DNA from: Zygnema cylindricum
Taxonomy: Eukaryota; Streptophyta; Zygnematophyceae; Zygnematales; Zygnemataceae
Direction of reading: 5' to 3'
Length of the DNA: 64,000 bases
Assembly (NCBI GenBank): GCA_037447655.1
Contig: JBBHKE010003506.1
Span: 1 to 64,000 of the forward strand
Shown here: in pieces, positions 45,456 through 56,600 of the stretch
Layout: each line of letters starts with the position of its first letter
Position numbering within the stretch: the first letter of the stretch is position 1
Program-made: the position numbers and the translations under genes
The notes under the pieces: generated by a model
The model's input: the letters and a program-made list of their open reading frames with translations, nothing else
Databases searched by the model: none
What the model was told of the DNA's origin: nothing

Positions 45456-46959
45456 TTCTTCTCATCGCCTCTCATTTTTAGGGTTTTAAGTTGAGCTTTT
45501 CCTTCCTTACCCATTGGGATGATATTTGCCATGTACATATAGAATATCCATCGTTTAAGACTCAAAGCTTGGTCATTCGCTACACCAAATTCTTCCTCCT
45601 CTTCATTTGGGCCTTGTCGTTCACGGCCGCCCTCCGATTTTGTATAGGTGACTCTGATATATTCTTAGATCGCTCTTAAATTGCGCATTTGCCCCTTTTT
45701 TTTGCCTTAGAGGCATTTATTTGATTCGTTCATGGTGGTTGGGGAGCGTTTGAACGTGCGCACAACAACCTTAGCAGTATATTACAACTATGGTACGAGG
45801 CATAAAAAAATACCAAATCTCATGGTTTCCTAATTTGTTTTTTCGTCTTTTCTCACTCTAATCGCCATCAAAATACGCCTAAAGATTGTCAAAAATATTT
45901 TTTTTAGAGATGATACCATTATAGTCGTGTTTTGTGAGATAGGCGCGGTAGTGAGAGAGGGAGAGAGAGGGAGGCGCCTTCATGGACTTTGCAAAATGGC
46001 ATCCGTTGCTCAAGACCCCTCCACGGCCCCTGCACGGAAAAAAAAAGTATGTACAGCTTGAAACGGACTATGGGTTTTTTTTTTGTTCTCCGCATAATGT
46101 ATTTTTTTTTTCAAAACCGGGTGACCGTGCCACAACATCTTCGTATTCGGTTATACTTTGTTACTTTAACTAAAAGTAGAAGTAATTTGAAGATGAGTTG
46201 GATTGGCGTGCCGAAACGCGCAAGACAACAAACTGTTGTACATTTAAAGTTGGAAGATGATGCAAATTGTACCGTGGTATTTTCATTCTTTTGGTACGAC
46301 TGAAGATTTTCTCGTTGGGGGCTAAGTCTTAGGGAAAATTGAGAGAAAAAAACCCATATTTTATCACATGGGAACATGCCTTCATAATGTATTTGAATGG
46401 TATAATGCACGAAATGTATTAGTCCGTATGCAAATTGCTCGTTATTCCGTATAAAAGTAGGCCTCGAAACTTGAAAGTCACCGACGTTGACGCGTGAAAA
46501 CGCACTCAGATTTGATTCAAAGTAATAAAGAAAGGGAAAAATAGCCCGTTCTCACATGTTCAGACGTCGACCATGTGCTATATTGGAATGTGTATCCAAA
46601 TTAGAGTTATGTGCGTCAAATAGCGGTAATATTTTGTTGGCTTTGGGTCCTTAACCCAAGACACGCGTCAATGACACTATTTGTTTCTTAACATTAACCA
46701 TTTTTTTCAAGTGATAGCAAATGAAGGTGTAGTTTGCCACGCGCCAAGTGACACATACCAACTACTGCTGCGACAAGACGCCCACACTGCGTGTTACGGA
46801 ACAGTTCCCATTGCCGCTTGCGCCACAAACATGTGCCGTGCGGACAAGCTTACGTGCACCCTAGATTCGTAGCAGTCGCGTTGGGTGTACTACCATGCGC
46901 ACCACCGAGGAATTAACCTTTCTGGTAATGTAAAAGACCATATAATCCTATTAAATTAT
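45456..46959. other. AT-rich intergenic stretch, no gene seen
   Basis: Only short frames without recognisable domains. Poly-T runs and a short AG-rich run (45950-45975) are present. Confidence 0.5.
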
Positions 46960-47957
46960 TAGTGTTGTGCATCAGTAAAAAACTTATCGCGATAACACCG
47001 ATACCGATAGTTATCGGTTATCGAACGGTCAGAGGTTTCGATATATCGGTTTGAGACCAACAAATTCCATATCGGCGATAACTTAAAAAAATATAGTATG
47101 CATACAATAGTATTTTCTAACATAATGTATTATATTATTGACTTTGTATAATAAAGTACTTTCCATTGCACCCGTACATTTTTCGTACAGTTATATACAA
47201 TGTCCGTATATGTCCGTACTTTCTAGGGTTATATAAATGATTTTTAGGGTTTTAGAGTACATTTCCTTAAAATTCCGTATATTCAGTATAACTGCCGCAC
47301 ACTTTTCATACATGTAGGTACAATGGCCGTATATTCCGTTCTTGTTAGGGATTTTAATTTTAGAGTTTAGAGGATACATTGTCGTTCATTTTCGTATATT
47401 TTAGTACTGCTTATCTACATTTTTCGTATATTTACGTGCAATGTTTGTACATTCCCGTAGTACTTAGGGTTATTATCTATACGAATTTTTTAATAGTTAT
47501 GAAATCTATACAAATTTTATATAAAGTATTAAATCGACGAATATTACGTAATTTTCATAGAAAAGTCTAAATCCGAACAAATTGGACATCGATGGGCGTA
47601 ACTAACAGTCAAATGATATTGAGGAAGGGAATGGGAGCGTGGAACCCAAGTAAAACCCCATTAAATATAAAATAATCAAGGAAAAATTGCGAATTTTTAC
47701 GGAAATTGAGGGGAAGGGGGTTCGCGGCGCGTCTTGTGAATATGACGTGCAACTGAGTGTATTGGGCGTACATTTATATGTTTGTTCCGTACATATATCG
47801 CCGATAGTTATCGATATCGATGTTATTGCCGATAAATATCGGTTATTTATCCGCGATGACAATGATAACGATATATCACAGCAAAATATCGATTATCGGA
47901 TACCCGAAAAAAGGTCCATATCGGTTATCGCCAAATCCTTATCGATACACAACACTA
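46960..47957. mobile_element. hAT-like non-autonomous element with terminal inverted repeats
   Basis: The left end TAGTGTTGTGCATCAGTAA and the inverted right end TAGTGTTGTGTATCGATAA match over about 20 bases with few differences. Subterminal regions on both sides are dense in TATCGGTTATCG-type motifs. A decayed 8-bp duplication may be present (TAAATTAT left, CAAATTGG right, 5 of 8). No transposase is encoded in the 998 bp. Ends and target length fit hAT; a different superfamily cannot be excluded. Confidence 0.68.
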
Positions 47958-48399
47958 CAAATTGGTATCTACCCGACGACTGTTGCATAACGTATTTGGT
48001 ACGTACTTTTAAATGTGTCGCCTAATACCGTTGTTGTTGAAATCGTGCTATTTTTTCAATTTTTCTTTTTTCTACGTATAATTAGTCATTGTTGAAAAAA
48101 TCACAAAAAAAACGCGATGTAATTTCGGGCCGGTAAACTGAATAGACTATTTACATAAAAAGTACAGTATTTCTCGTAAAAAGTACGGTTTTTTACGGAA
48201 ATGTACTGAATTTGACGAAAACATACTTCGCAGTTATTAGTACTTCTTGTTCAGTAAGCTAAACATAAATTTCACAGAACATGTACGTAATTTTATTGAA
48301 TTGTACGGACATTTTCGAAAAGAGACGCTGAAATGTCACACTATTTGCGCGCGATAAGTTTGAAAACCGTACGAACATTTTCAACTCTTGCGGCGGGTT
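47958..48399. other. AT-rich stretch with AAAGTAC-like repeats, no gene seen
   Basis: Scattered AAAAAGTAC and TTTACGG words (48150-48230) without a coding frame or clear element ends. Confidence 0.4.
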
Positions 48400-49220
48400 T
48401 ACCCCTTGGTGCATGTTTGCCCCTAGGTAAATGTCCGTGGGCTTTGATACTATGCTAAATTTGTGAGGTTCGTTGGTGTGAGTCCGCCTCATGGTGGGAT
48501 TCCGCCTTTTGGTGCGATTCTGTGGGGCTGTTGTACTAAGCCAAATTTTTGAGGCCACTTGGTACGATTCTGACCCCTGGTGGAATCCTTCTTTTGGGTG
48601 CAATGTCGCCTCCTGGTGTTTCGTTGTCTCTTGGTGCAAGTCCGCCTCTTAGAGTACGTCCACTTCTAGGTGCGAATCCCAAAATTTTAGTACTTTGCCA
48701 ATTTTTTCAAGGCCACTTAATGCGAGTTTGTCTTTTTTTACAAGCCCTCTTCGCGGTGCGAGTCTGTGGGATCTGGTGCGTAGCCAAATTCTGGAGGGCG
48801 CCTGGTGCGAGTCCGCCTTCTGGCCCAAGTCCTCCCCATTGGTGCGAGTGCGCGTCTAAGTGGGAGTCTATGAGCTCTCAAATTTTGAAGGTCACTTGGT
48901 GCGATTCCGCTTACTTACGCAGGTCCTCCTTTTGGTGCAAGTCCATCTCCTCGTGCGAGTCCGTGGGTATCGGTATTTAGCCAAATTTTTGATGGCATTT
49001 GGTGGAGTGCGATTGTTGGTGCGAGTCCTTCTCCTAATGCATGTCCTTCTCATGTGGGAGTTCTCTTGTTGGGAGTACACCTCTTTGTGTGAGTCTATGG
49101 GCTCCAGTACCTTACTATATTATTTAGGCTTGTCGCTGCTAGCCCACCTCTTGGTGCTAGTCCACCTCTTGGTGCTAGTCCTCTTCTTTGTACGGGTTTG
49201 TGGCCTCCGTTACTTATCCA
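48400..49220 (+). repeat. Degenerate short tandem repeat, TTGGTGCGAGTCC words
   Basis: The phrase CTTGGTGCGAGTCCGCCTC recurs many times with irregular spacing and substitutions, sometimes separated by GGCCACTTGG-like words. Frames across it have no recognisable domain. An old minisatellite is the simplest reading. Confidence 0.7.
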
Positions 49221-50372
49221 AATTTTTGAGGCCCTCCAGTTTGCAGTCTACTCCAAGGAACTATTTAGGTGGGGTAATTATATTAGGGGAAGGGGGAGGA
49301 TTTTTAATTGATAGAAGTTGGGGGTAAAGATGTATGAAGACTAACCTCCACCGTAGAGGAGTTCGAGGACCCTTTTGCGATAAGGAATACGCGGGTTACG
49401 CTAGCACAACTTAAGGAGAACATATTGGATTTTCCCTACAACATGGAAAATAATCCACCCCAATTTCTCCGTTTTGGTGGCTAACACGGGTGATTGAGAG
49501 GAAATTCTAGAGCAAGTGAAAGGGTTGGTGAATACTAGGGTAAAGAAATTTGCGGGAAAAACTCTGTTAGTCTCTTTTGACTGCCAAAACCAAAGGTTTC
49601 CCTAAAAACTGGTGGACAACGGATCATTGAAGCTTGACAAGGGAGAGAACTCCTCGGTCGAGCATGGGTCATAACTTGACCTTGTGATGGTCACAGGAAC
49701 GATACGAGAGCACTAACCCCCGTGACTTGGGTCCTCTACGGTTTGGGGGGAAGACTGAAATAAATTTTCTCGAGTGCTTTACACCGAAAAGTGGCCCTTG
49801 GTCGACCAAAGATTAATCCGTTTTGCGGATCCGCCTCATTCCCCTCGCAATGTCTATCACCTATTGTTGCTAAATATCGTGGACGTGTTTTGAAACTCCC
49901 TCGAGATACTTTGCCGAGCGTGAGGGGTTGAAGGGGTTACTTTCAAGTAGTTCTTTGGGTATATACTGTTCGTTCACGTGGTTTTTGACTTGGTTGCACT
50001 CTTTTGTTGTGCGTGTTGTTTCTTTTAATGTCTTTCATTGGCTTGCCTTTGTTGGTGTGAGAGTTTCTTTCACACTATTTTTTCTTTTGGTAAACTTCCA
50101 CGACATGCAGTTTTTCAGTTTCGTTTTTGTCTTTCATAATTTATTCTCATGTACTCGGATGATTTACCATCTTGCTTTTTTAATATAGTCGTATGACAAT
50201 ACTAAAATATAAAGCATATATGGTTCACTAGATGAAACCATAGTGTTACAAAGAATAAGATTGAAATTCTACAAGGAAAAAGTAAAACGAGTAGCGGAAT
50301 TTGTTATAAACAAATGTTTAACATGACATTGAATCGACATTGAAGGACACTTTAAATAACATAACTTCCTAT
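49221..50372. other. Unassigned sequence, no gene supported
   Basis: Short frames only. The part at 49330-49930 is less AT-rich and may be an old element remnant, but no motif was recognised. Confidence 0.4.
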
Positions 50373-50463
50373 NNNNNNNNNNNNNNNNNNNNNNNNNNNN
50401 NNNNNNNNNNNNNNNNNNNNNNNNNNNNNNNNNNNNNNNNNNNNNNNNNNNNNNNNNNNNNNN
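50373..50463. other. Assembly gap, 91 N
   Basis: Undetermined bases directly to the left of a telomere-like array. The array may have caused the break in assembly. Confidence 1.
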
Positions 50464-50470
50464 ATATCCC

Positions 50471-50606
50471 ACCCTAAAAAACCCTAAAAAACCCTAAAAA
50501 ACCCTAAAAAACCCTAAAAAACCCTAAAAAACCCTAAAAAACCCTAAAAACCCTAAAAAACCCTAAAAACCCTAAAAAACCCTAAAAAAAACCCTAAAAA
50601 ACCCTC
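50471..50606 (-). repeat. Telomere-like (TTTTTTAGGG)n array, interstitial
   Basis: About 13 units of CCCTAAAAAA on the plus strand, mostly 10 bp with a few 9- to 12-bp variants, ending at 50606 in unique sequence. The sequence continues on both sides, so it is interstitial or an assembly join. T6AG3 is known as a telomere unit in Cestrum. Confidence 0.88.
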
Positions 50607-50689
50607 GGTAAAGCATCGCGATGATTTGCTTACCGACTCGCTACTGTACTGTACTTTTCCAACCGATACGTGGATTAAAGTTAGATCAG

Positions 50690-51276
50690 AGGTCGCAAAA
50701 GTCAAAATTTTACATAACCGAAACCGACCGTTTTTTTTTTCAAAATCCGTGGAACCGACGCCCGACCGGGTTATGTCACACTCCAAAATTGTTAACCGTT
50801 CAGCATTTACGATAAAAAAATTTAACCAAAACTTGATTTCTTGCGAGAAACCGTGCCCGCCCGTAACCGAAAAAAATACAAAATTAACTAATGTACGACG
50901 TATGAATAAGCCAATAATTACGATTTGTCGCGTTCCCTTATATTTGCGAAATGAATAGTGTTTACTAACGTGTGAGATTTGCGACGCTTTGTCGCGTTCC
51001 CAAAGATTTTCAAAATGAATAGTGTTACTACAGTACCATGTCAGATTTGCGACGTTAATCATGATGTCACGTACTTCCACGATACCAAAGAGTACGAATT
51101 ACAATAATGTTGGATTGTATGGACAGTAACCGATCGTAACCGGCCGTTTTATTTGTTCTGGTGAATCAACTGACTGCAACCACCCGGCCCTCAAAATTTG
51201 GCAACCGAATCCGTTGCGGATCCGGCGCGGGCGGTCTTTAACGGTCGGTCACGGTTTCGGTTGACCGTTTGCGACC
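50690..51276. mobile_element. Possible small inverted-repeat DNA transposon
   Basis: AGGTCGCAAA at the left and its inverse TTTGCGACCT at the right, both followed inward by ACCGAAACCG-type words. AGATCAG occurs just outside on both sides but at unequal distance, so the ends are uncertain. Confidence 0.4.
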
Positions 51277-51287
51277 TATGAGTCAGA

Positions 51288-52460
51288 TCAGGAATTGGAT
51301 ATCGGTGACAGGCTACCGATACACAACAAGCCTTTTAAAGCTTGAAGGTCGAGCCGACACCCTAAACCGGAAAAGTGCAACTGAACGCAAGCGCTAATAG
51401 GGCGCATTCCGCAAGGTAGCCGGAGCCATACGGCAATGCCCCGAAAGGTACTTAAATCAGCTATAAATTCTGTTCCAATAGCAAACTCCATCCACAGCTC
51501 CTGCGTGACCGACGTCGTACGTTGCGAGTGCTTGAAGTATATCATTGAATTCGGCGACGGCTACCTTATCGGCGATGTGCTGTTGCACGCGTGAGTGAAT
51601 TCCGGTGATGAGGGAAGGGAACGCGGGATTTTCAGCTTAGACCTCAACTGGCAAAAGCGCTCGAGAGGACAATAATGCTTGTTGAAATGAGAGCAAACCC
51701 TCGTCGACGCGAGAGACCGCATGAGCTAGAATAGGAGTGTCGTCCACCTAAAACCTTAAAGTAATAATTGATGCCACCAAGGCCCAACTCCTTAGGTAAG
51801 CGGATGGTGCCAAGGTGACTGTAGGACGCAAACCGAGACCCCCGCAAGAGACTGGTAAAACAACTTGTCGACGAAGATCAAAGATACCGTGGCTGACTAG
51901 TTGATGTAGAATGCCAAAGAGCCGATCATCAAATTTGGAAAGGGAAGAAATGAAAGGAGTTCGGGGGTAATGTGCGGGTCAAGTACAAAGGGCGTTGGGC
52001 AATACAACGTGTTAAGATAGTAAACGCGACTTGTGAATCCGGAAGTTTGGGAAGGTCCTCACAATGAGAAAGGTCATCTAACAAAGCGTCTTTAACAAAT
52101 TGGTTAACAGAATCAGGGGCTCCAATAGGAGAACCTAAAGCCCTTATACCCTCTTGAGGAGTTGAAATACGAAATCCTGAAGGGAGAGAGAAATCGGGGT
52201 GGAAGACCAGCCGGGCTCCATGCGACACATTTGGTGAATTTGACAGAAAAGGTGAATTTTATAAAGTTGCTCTACAAAGTGGTGAAAGGCAGGAACAACT
52301 TGATCCGGCGGGCCGACTATGTGAGTGTCGTCAGCAACTGAAGGGAACAACCGAAAAAGGGCAAATAAAAAACGCGTCCAACTTTGAATGTCGGTGGATG
52401 TCAGACGGAGCGTGCGAGGATATTTACGGATGACCTGCATCCAACGGCACATGGAATGTA
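51288..52460 (-). pseudogene. Decayed reverse transcriptase fragment, non-LTR type
   Basis: On the minus strand VADDTHIVGPPDQVVPAF matches the YADD active-site block of a LINE-like RT (Tyr to Val). A frame at 52228-51929 continues with GIRALGSPIGAP and FTILTRCIAQRPLYLTRTLP, the thumb-side block common in plant and algal LINE ORF2 proteins. LPKELGLGG and VLGGRHSYS follow in a shifted frame. It has multiple frameshifts and no 5' half, so it is a dead 3' fragment. Confidence 0.65.
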
Positions 52461-52531
52461 CGACGTGTAGACCTGTGATCGCTTGTTCAAAGTAGATATT
52501 TTTTATGCTTTTTCACGTGTACCAATGGTAA

Positions 52532-52583
52532 TCATCTAGTGGGACACAACTCTCCTCGCGACGAGAAGCGTCCCACTGGATGA
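52532..52583. other. 52-bp imperfect palindrome
   Basis: Arms TCATCTAGTGGGAC (52532-52545) and GTCCCACTGGATGA (52570-52583) pair with one wobble. The loop contains a second near-palindrome around TCGCGA. It lies about 1.1 kb upstream of the GH5 start. Function unknown. Confidence 0.7.
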
Positions 52584-53639
52584 TGTGCGCGATTGCTTCG
52601 CGGATCTCAAAAAGTGAAATATCCAACGATCAATAACTACGCCTACATCATTGGAGTTTCCCGACAGCTTCGCAGTAACGATGTTTCGTCTGACAAAAAA
52701 AGGCTGGTACGAATCTGTACGACATTGTACGAAAAAGTACGGCTTCCAGTAACGAACTCCACTTTTCGTCTAATGGAATGTTACCCTGATTGGACTGAAT
52801 ATATCTGTGCGTGATTGCGTGCGCATTTTCCCGTTGACCACAAAGGAAACTTCCCATTTCAACCCTGGCCGCAAGTCCTCGCAGCCAGCTGTAGTGCAAC
52901 GTCAGTAGAATATGCACCGACATTCCGTACATATTTTAAACTTCAATTTGAAACTGTCAGTTTCAACGGCCACCTTTGGTGTTCCCCCGCCATCGGATGG
53001 GTGTGTTCGTGTGTTGTGGACGGCCGGTCGCAGCTGGCGCGCCAGAGGCGTGGGTGTGTCGTACGTTGCCTGCTGCTGGGAGATAACGACTTGGAGAGCA
53101 AAGGGACAAGCTGAGCCTTGCTGGCTTGCTGCAGAGTAATTGTACGGTAAGGTACAGTACTGCTATTGTACATTGTACAAGCTCGTGAGTAGCGTTTTGT
53201 ACGAATGACTGGTTCCTCATCGAACTTTCCAGTTGTCGTGCGATGAGCCAATCAGCTGTAAGCAAAGCATCGTACATTACACCTCAGTGAAGCTTTGAAT
53301 TCTCTGCCCTTCCAGCCAACGGTTGGAATGTAAGGAAAGAAGAAGAAGACGAGCTGCATCCAAGGGAAGATCGCTACAGCCCGCCTTCTCTTGTTCGGTG
53401 GTAAAGACAGGTAAGCTCCGTAATAACCTTGCAAATTGACAATCTTGCTGAGCTGATCGCCATCCTGGACTCCTGTGTTCCCTTGGGAGACTAAATCTGG
53501 TGTGGCTCGAGACGTCTCCAGTCTGCCAAGTACCAAGTACCGGTCGTGAAGCAGCCGTACAGTACTGGATTGTTTGCGTTACTGGCGGAGACGACGCCGA
53601 CGGACTGACTCGCGGCTGCGGCTGCCGCTGCCTGCCTCT

Positions 53640-53672
53640 GTGGGTGTGGGTGTGTGTGTGGGTGTGTCGGCG
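53640..53672 (+). repeat. GT-rich microsatellite before the GH5 start
   Basis: A GTGGGTGTGGGTGTGTGTGT run 17 bases upstream of the start codon, probably in the 5' untranslated region. Confidence 0.8.
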
Positions 53673-53688
53673 GTCCGCAGGCAGCGAC

Positions 53689-56600
53689 ATGGCGACTGCG
53701 AGCAGGGGGGCTGTGGTCCTGGCGGCTCTCTGTCTGTGGGGGACACTTGGTTGGAGCGGCGTCGCGCTAGCCTCTGACATCAGCAAACTTATCTCTTCTA
53801 CAGAGACAAATCAGCAGGTGCACCCGCTGACGTCGCCTGCTTTCCAGTAGAGGCTCATTTGAAGCTGCGGGAAGATGGTTTTGGCTTACATATCAGCTCA
53901 TCTTCTTTTATATCGCTGCCTTTGTATTCTGCATGCCACCCAATGCCTGGCTGGAGATGGTGTTTCAAAATTCGGTTTTGACTTACCTGGTTTTTTCTTA
54001 GTTTAGATGGGAGCTACGCCATCCTTTCTGTCTGCCGGTGCCCTGTCAGATGAAGAACGCATTCGTATATTTTCGAAGTTGCTTTTTTCCACTTTTTTTT
54101 TGAACGTACGGCAATAGCTCACCATGTCGCTTCAACGATTGCCGCGTGAGCTGCAGGACGTCGGAGCTCATCGGAGGCTTTCCGTTGTCGGTGACACTCC
54201 CTGGAGTACCAAAGGGAATAGAATAATTGATAACAATGGATATGAGGTATGGTATTCCCTTTCTTTGGCATCCATTTTTGTAGGAAGTAGAGAGTTTCGA
54301 GATCTGGTCACTGTTTTTTTTTAATTTTGTTTTATTTATTATATGGATTTTTTGGGGTTAACTTCGACAAATGAACATTTTCATGACCGATAGAATGTGC
54401 GATAGCTGAATGACTTTAGTTTTGATCATAAAACAAAGGTATGGTAATTTTTCTCCTGCAACTATTTTACTCCTTTTTTGTGTACAATACGGCGAGAATA
54501 CTTTACTTTTGTTCCATGGTCTTGATTTAGGTTATGAACTGGGTCACCTGGTTTTGGTTTTGGCTACAGGTCTACTTCTCAGGAGTAAACTGGAATGGCT
54601 TTGAAGCTGCAGCTTGTGTGGCGGATGGCCTCTCGGAAGCAAGCTTGTCATTGACGGGGCACCTTCAGAAGATGAAAACTTTAGGCTTCAACCTTATTCG
54701 CCTTGCATTCGCAGGCACATGCATAAATTCAAAGGCTGATCTAAGCCAACAGATTAACTACCAAAACAATCCAGGCCTTCAGGTAAATTTTTTCACTTTG
54801 TTCATCTGCTTGTCCACACAAGGGATGCCTTAAACATTATGCGAAGAACTTTTGAGTCAGCTTGCTCCATATGGAAAGTATTATGCAAGTTCGTCTTTTG
54901 ACATGTGCCATTTTGGATTCGATTCCTTTAATAGTGGTCTGGTCATGACAAAGTATCATTTTTTCACAAAACTGATGTCGGTTACAATGGAGGAACACTT
55001 AACACAGGTTGAGTAAATTTTTTCAATTTTCTTTTTGAAGTTGTGACATCCATTTTGAAGTCTTTGTTTTGTAGGGTAAAACGTCCTTACAAGTTATGCA
55101 ATCGGTTGTGGAGGCAGCTGGAAGTTATGGAATTAAAGTTATTTTAGATTATCATCGAGTCGAAACCTCCGATACAAGTGGCACATCTGAACATGGCATC
55201 TGGTTCACTCAAGCTCATTCGATGATTGAATTTCTCGCAAATTGGGAGAAGGTGACAGCAGCTTTTGCAAACTATACTAATGTTGTCGGGGTGAGTTTTT
55301 TCATTTCTTTGCCTTCATGTTTAGCATTTTTACAGTTTGTGATAGGTTGAACCCCTAGCCGGAGAATGCATTTAATGATTTTGCCATCTTGTGTGAAGAT
55401 TCAGTCATAGGGTTATCTGTAAACTACGCAAAAGATTCTGCATAAAATCAGTCTTGTTTTTGTGAAATTGCCTGCTTTAGGTGCTCTTACTTTTGTTCCC
55501 CCGACAGGTTTTTTGTGACTTTGGCCCATGCACTAAATGCAGCTTATTTTGGCTGGGTAGGAATCGCAATTAGCATTAATAACACTATTTTGGTCCTGAT
55601 TTTTCCTGCTCTCTGCTATTAGCGTTATTAATACTAGTTTTTTTTTGGTAATGCTAATTCTTTTTGCTGTTTGAAATTGTCCACATCATTTGGATCAAAA
55701 ATACAATTAGTATCACTAAAACAGCCGTTATGCTAGTTATTTATTAATAGTATAAGTGTTTCGTGGTGTTCTGTGCCCAATTTGGACAGGATATGCAACA
55801 AATTTTCTTAGGAGAAATAATAAAAAGTTAGAAACCTAGGCAACATTTGGTTTTTTCTATTGTTGTCATTTGTCCTGCTTGTTACATTTATGCATACGAC
55901 ATAGGATTAATTGAGCCCCTTCCCCATATAATAATTCTTTACTTGTGTAATTGAGGGGACGTTTCACGAAGACCCCTTTTGGAAGCCTTCGAGAATTCCA
56001 TATAGGCTGTGGTGCAAGTCCGTGATGGTTTGCCATACTTGGGGAGTTGCGCAAGGTTGCCTTTTTAACTTGAGGGAGTGCATCCATGAAAACGTGTATT
56101 GTATCTCAATTTGTGTTCCTTTTTGTTTGTGTTTACTTTTCTTATGTTTTACTTGTTTTCTGAGTGGCTAGGCGGAAATTTTTAACGAGCCACATTACTC
56201 TGAAGCAAAAGTTCCTGAATTTCCAGGACCATGGTGGAATGATAATTCCTCTGACCCTTACAATTTCAAGAACGCTGTTGAACAGTAAGTCTTCATTTTA
56301 AATCCAACCCTCCCATGAACACCCGAATTTTCTATACAAGGAGAAATACTAGGCTAAGCCATTTCTGTCGGCTGTGCTGTTGTGCAAGTGGAAGCTGTGA
56401 TTTTTTTATTTTTTTCTTCTTGAAATTTTATACAGGGAGAATAACTTTGGTTTTTTAGAATAGCTGAGGCCTGTTAGGTTTATTTAGTTTTTTTTTTTTT
56501 TTTTTGTTTTTGTGAGAGGCACTTCACTTTATGCATCTAGGGTGAGGGGCTACTTTTTTGGCAAAAATCTAGTGATGTGGATGATTGTTAGAAACACGTC

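Noticed and set aside
45203-45565. Minus-strand 120-codon frame rich in Arg, Glu and Gly
   Set aside because: It is the translation of the CT-rich microsatellite plus LTR sequence; no domain.
48400-49327. Coding frames of 143 and 155 codons
   Set aside because: They run through a degenerate short repeat, have repeat-driven composition and overlap in different frames.
50471-50606. True chromosome end
   Set aside because: Genic sequence continues for 13 kb on the right and repeat-rich sequence lies on the left, so it is interstitial or a misjoin.
53277-53786. Minus-strand 169-codon frame opposite GH5 exon 1
   Set aside because: It contains a Thr-His run from the GT microsatellite and no domain. 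The plus-strand signal peptide and splice site explain the region.
54783-55074. Additional GH5 exon between exons 3 and 4
   Set aside because: Phase 0 on both sides and the direct join NPGLQ to GKTSLQ give a continuous GH5 sequence; the interval has stops in the relevant frame.
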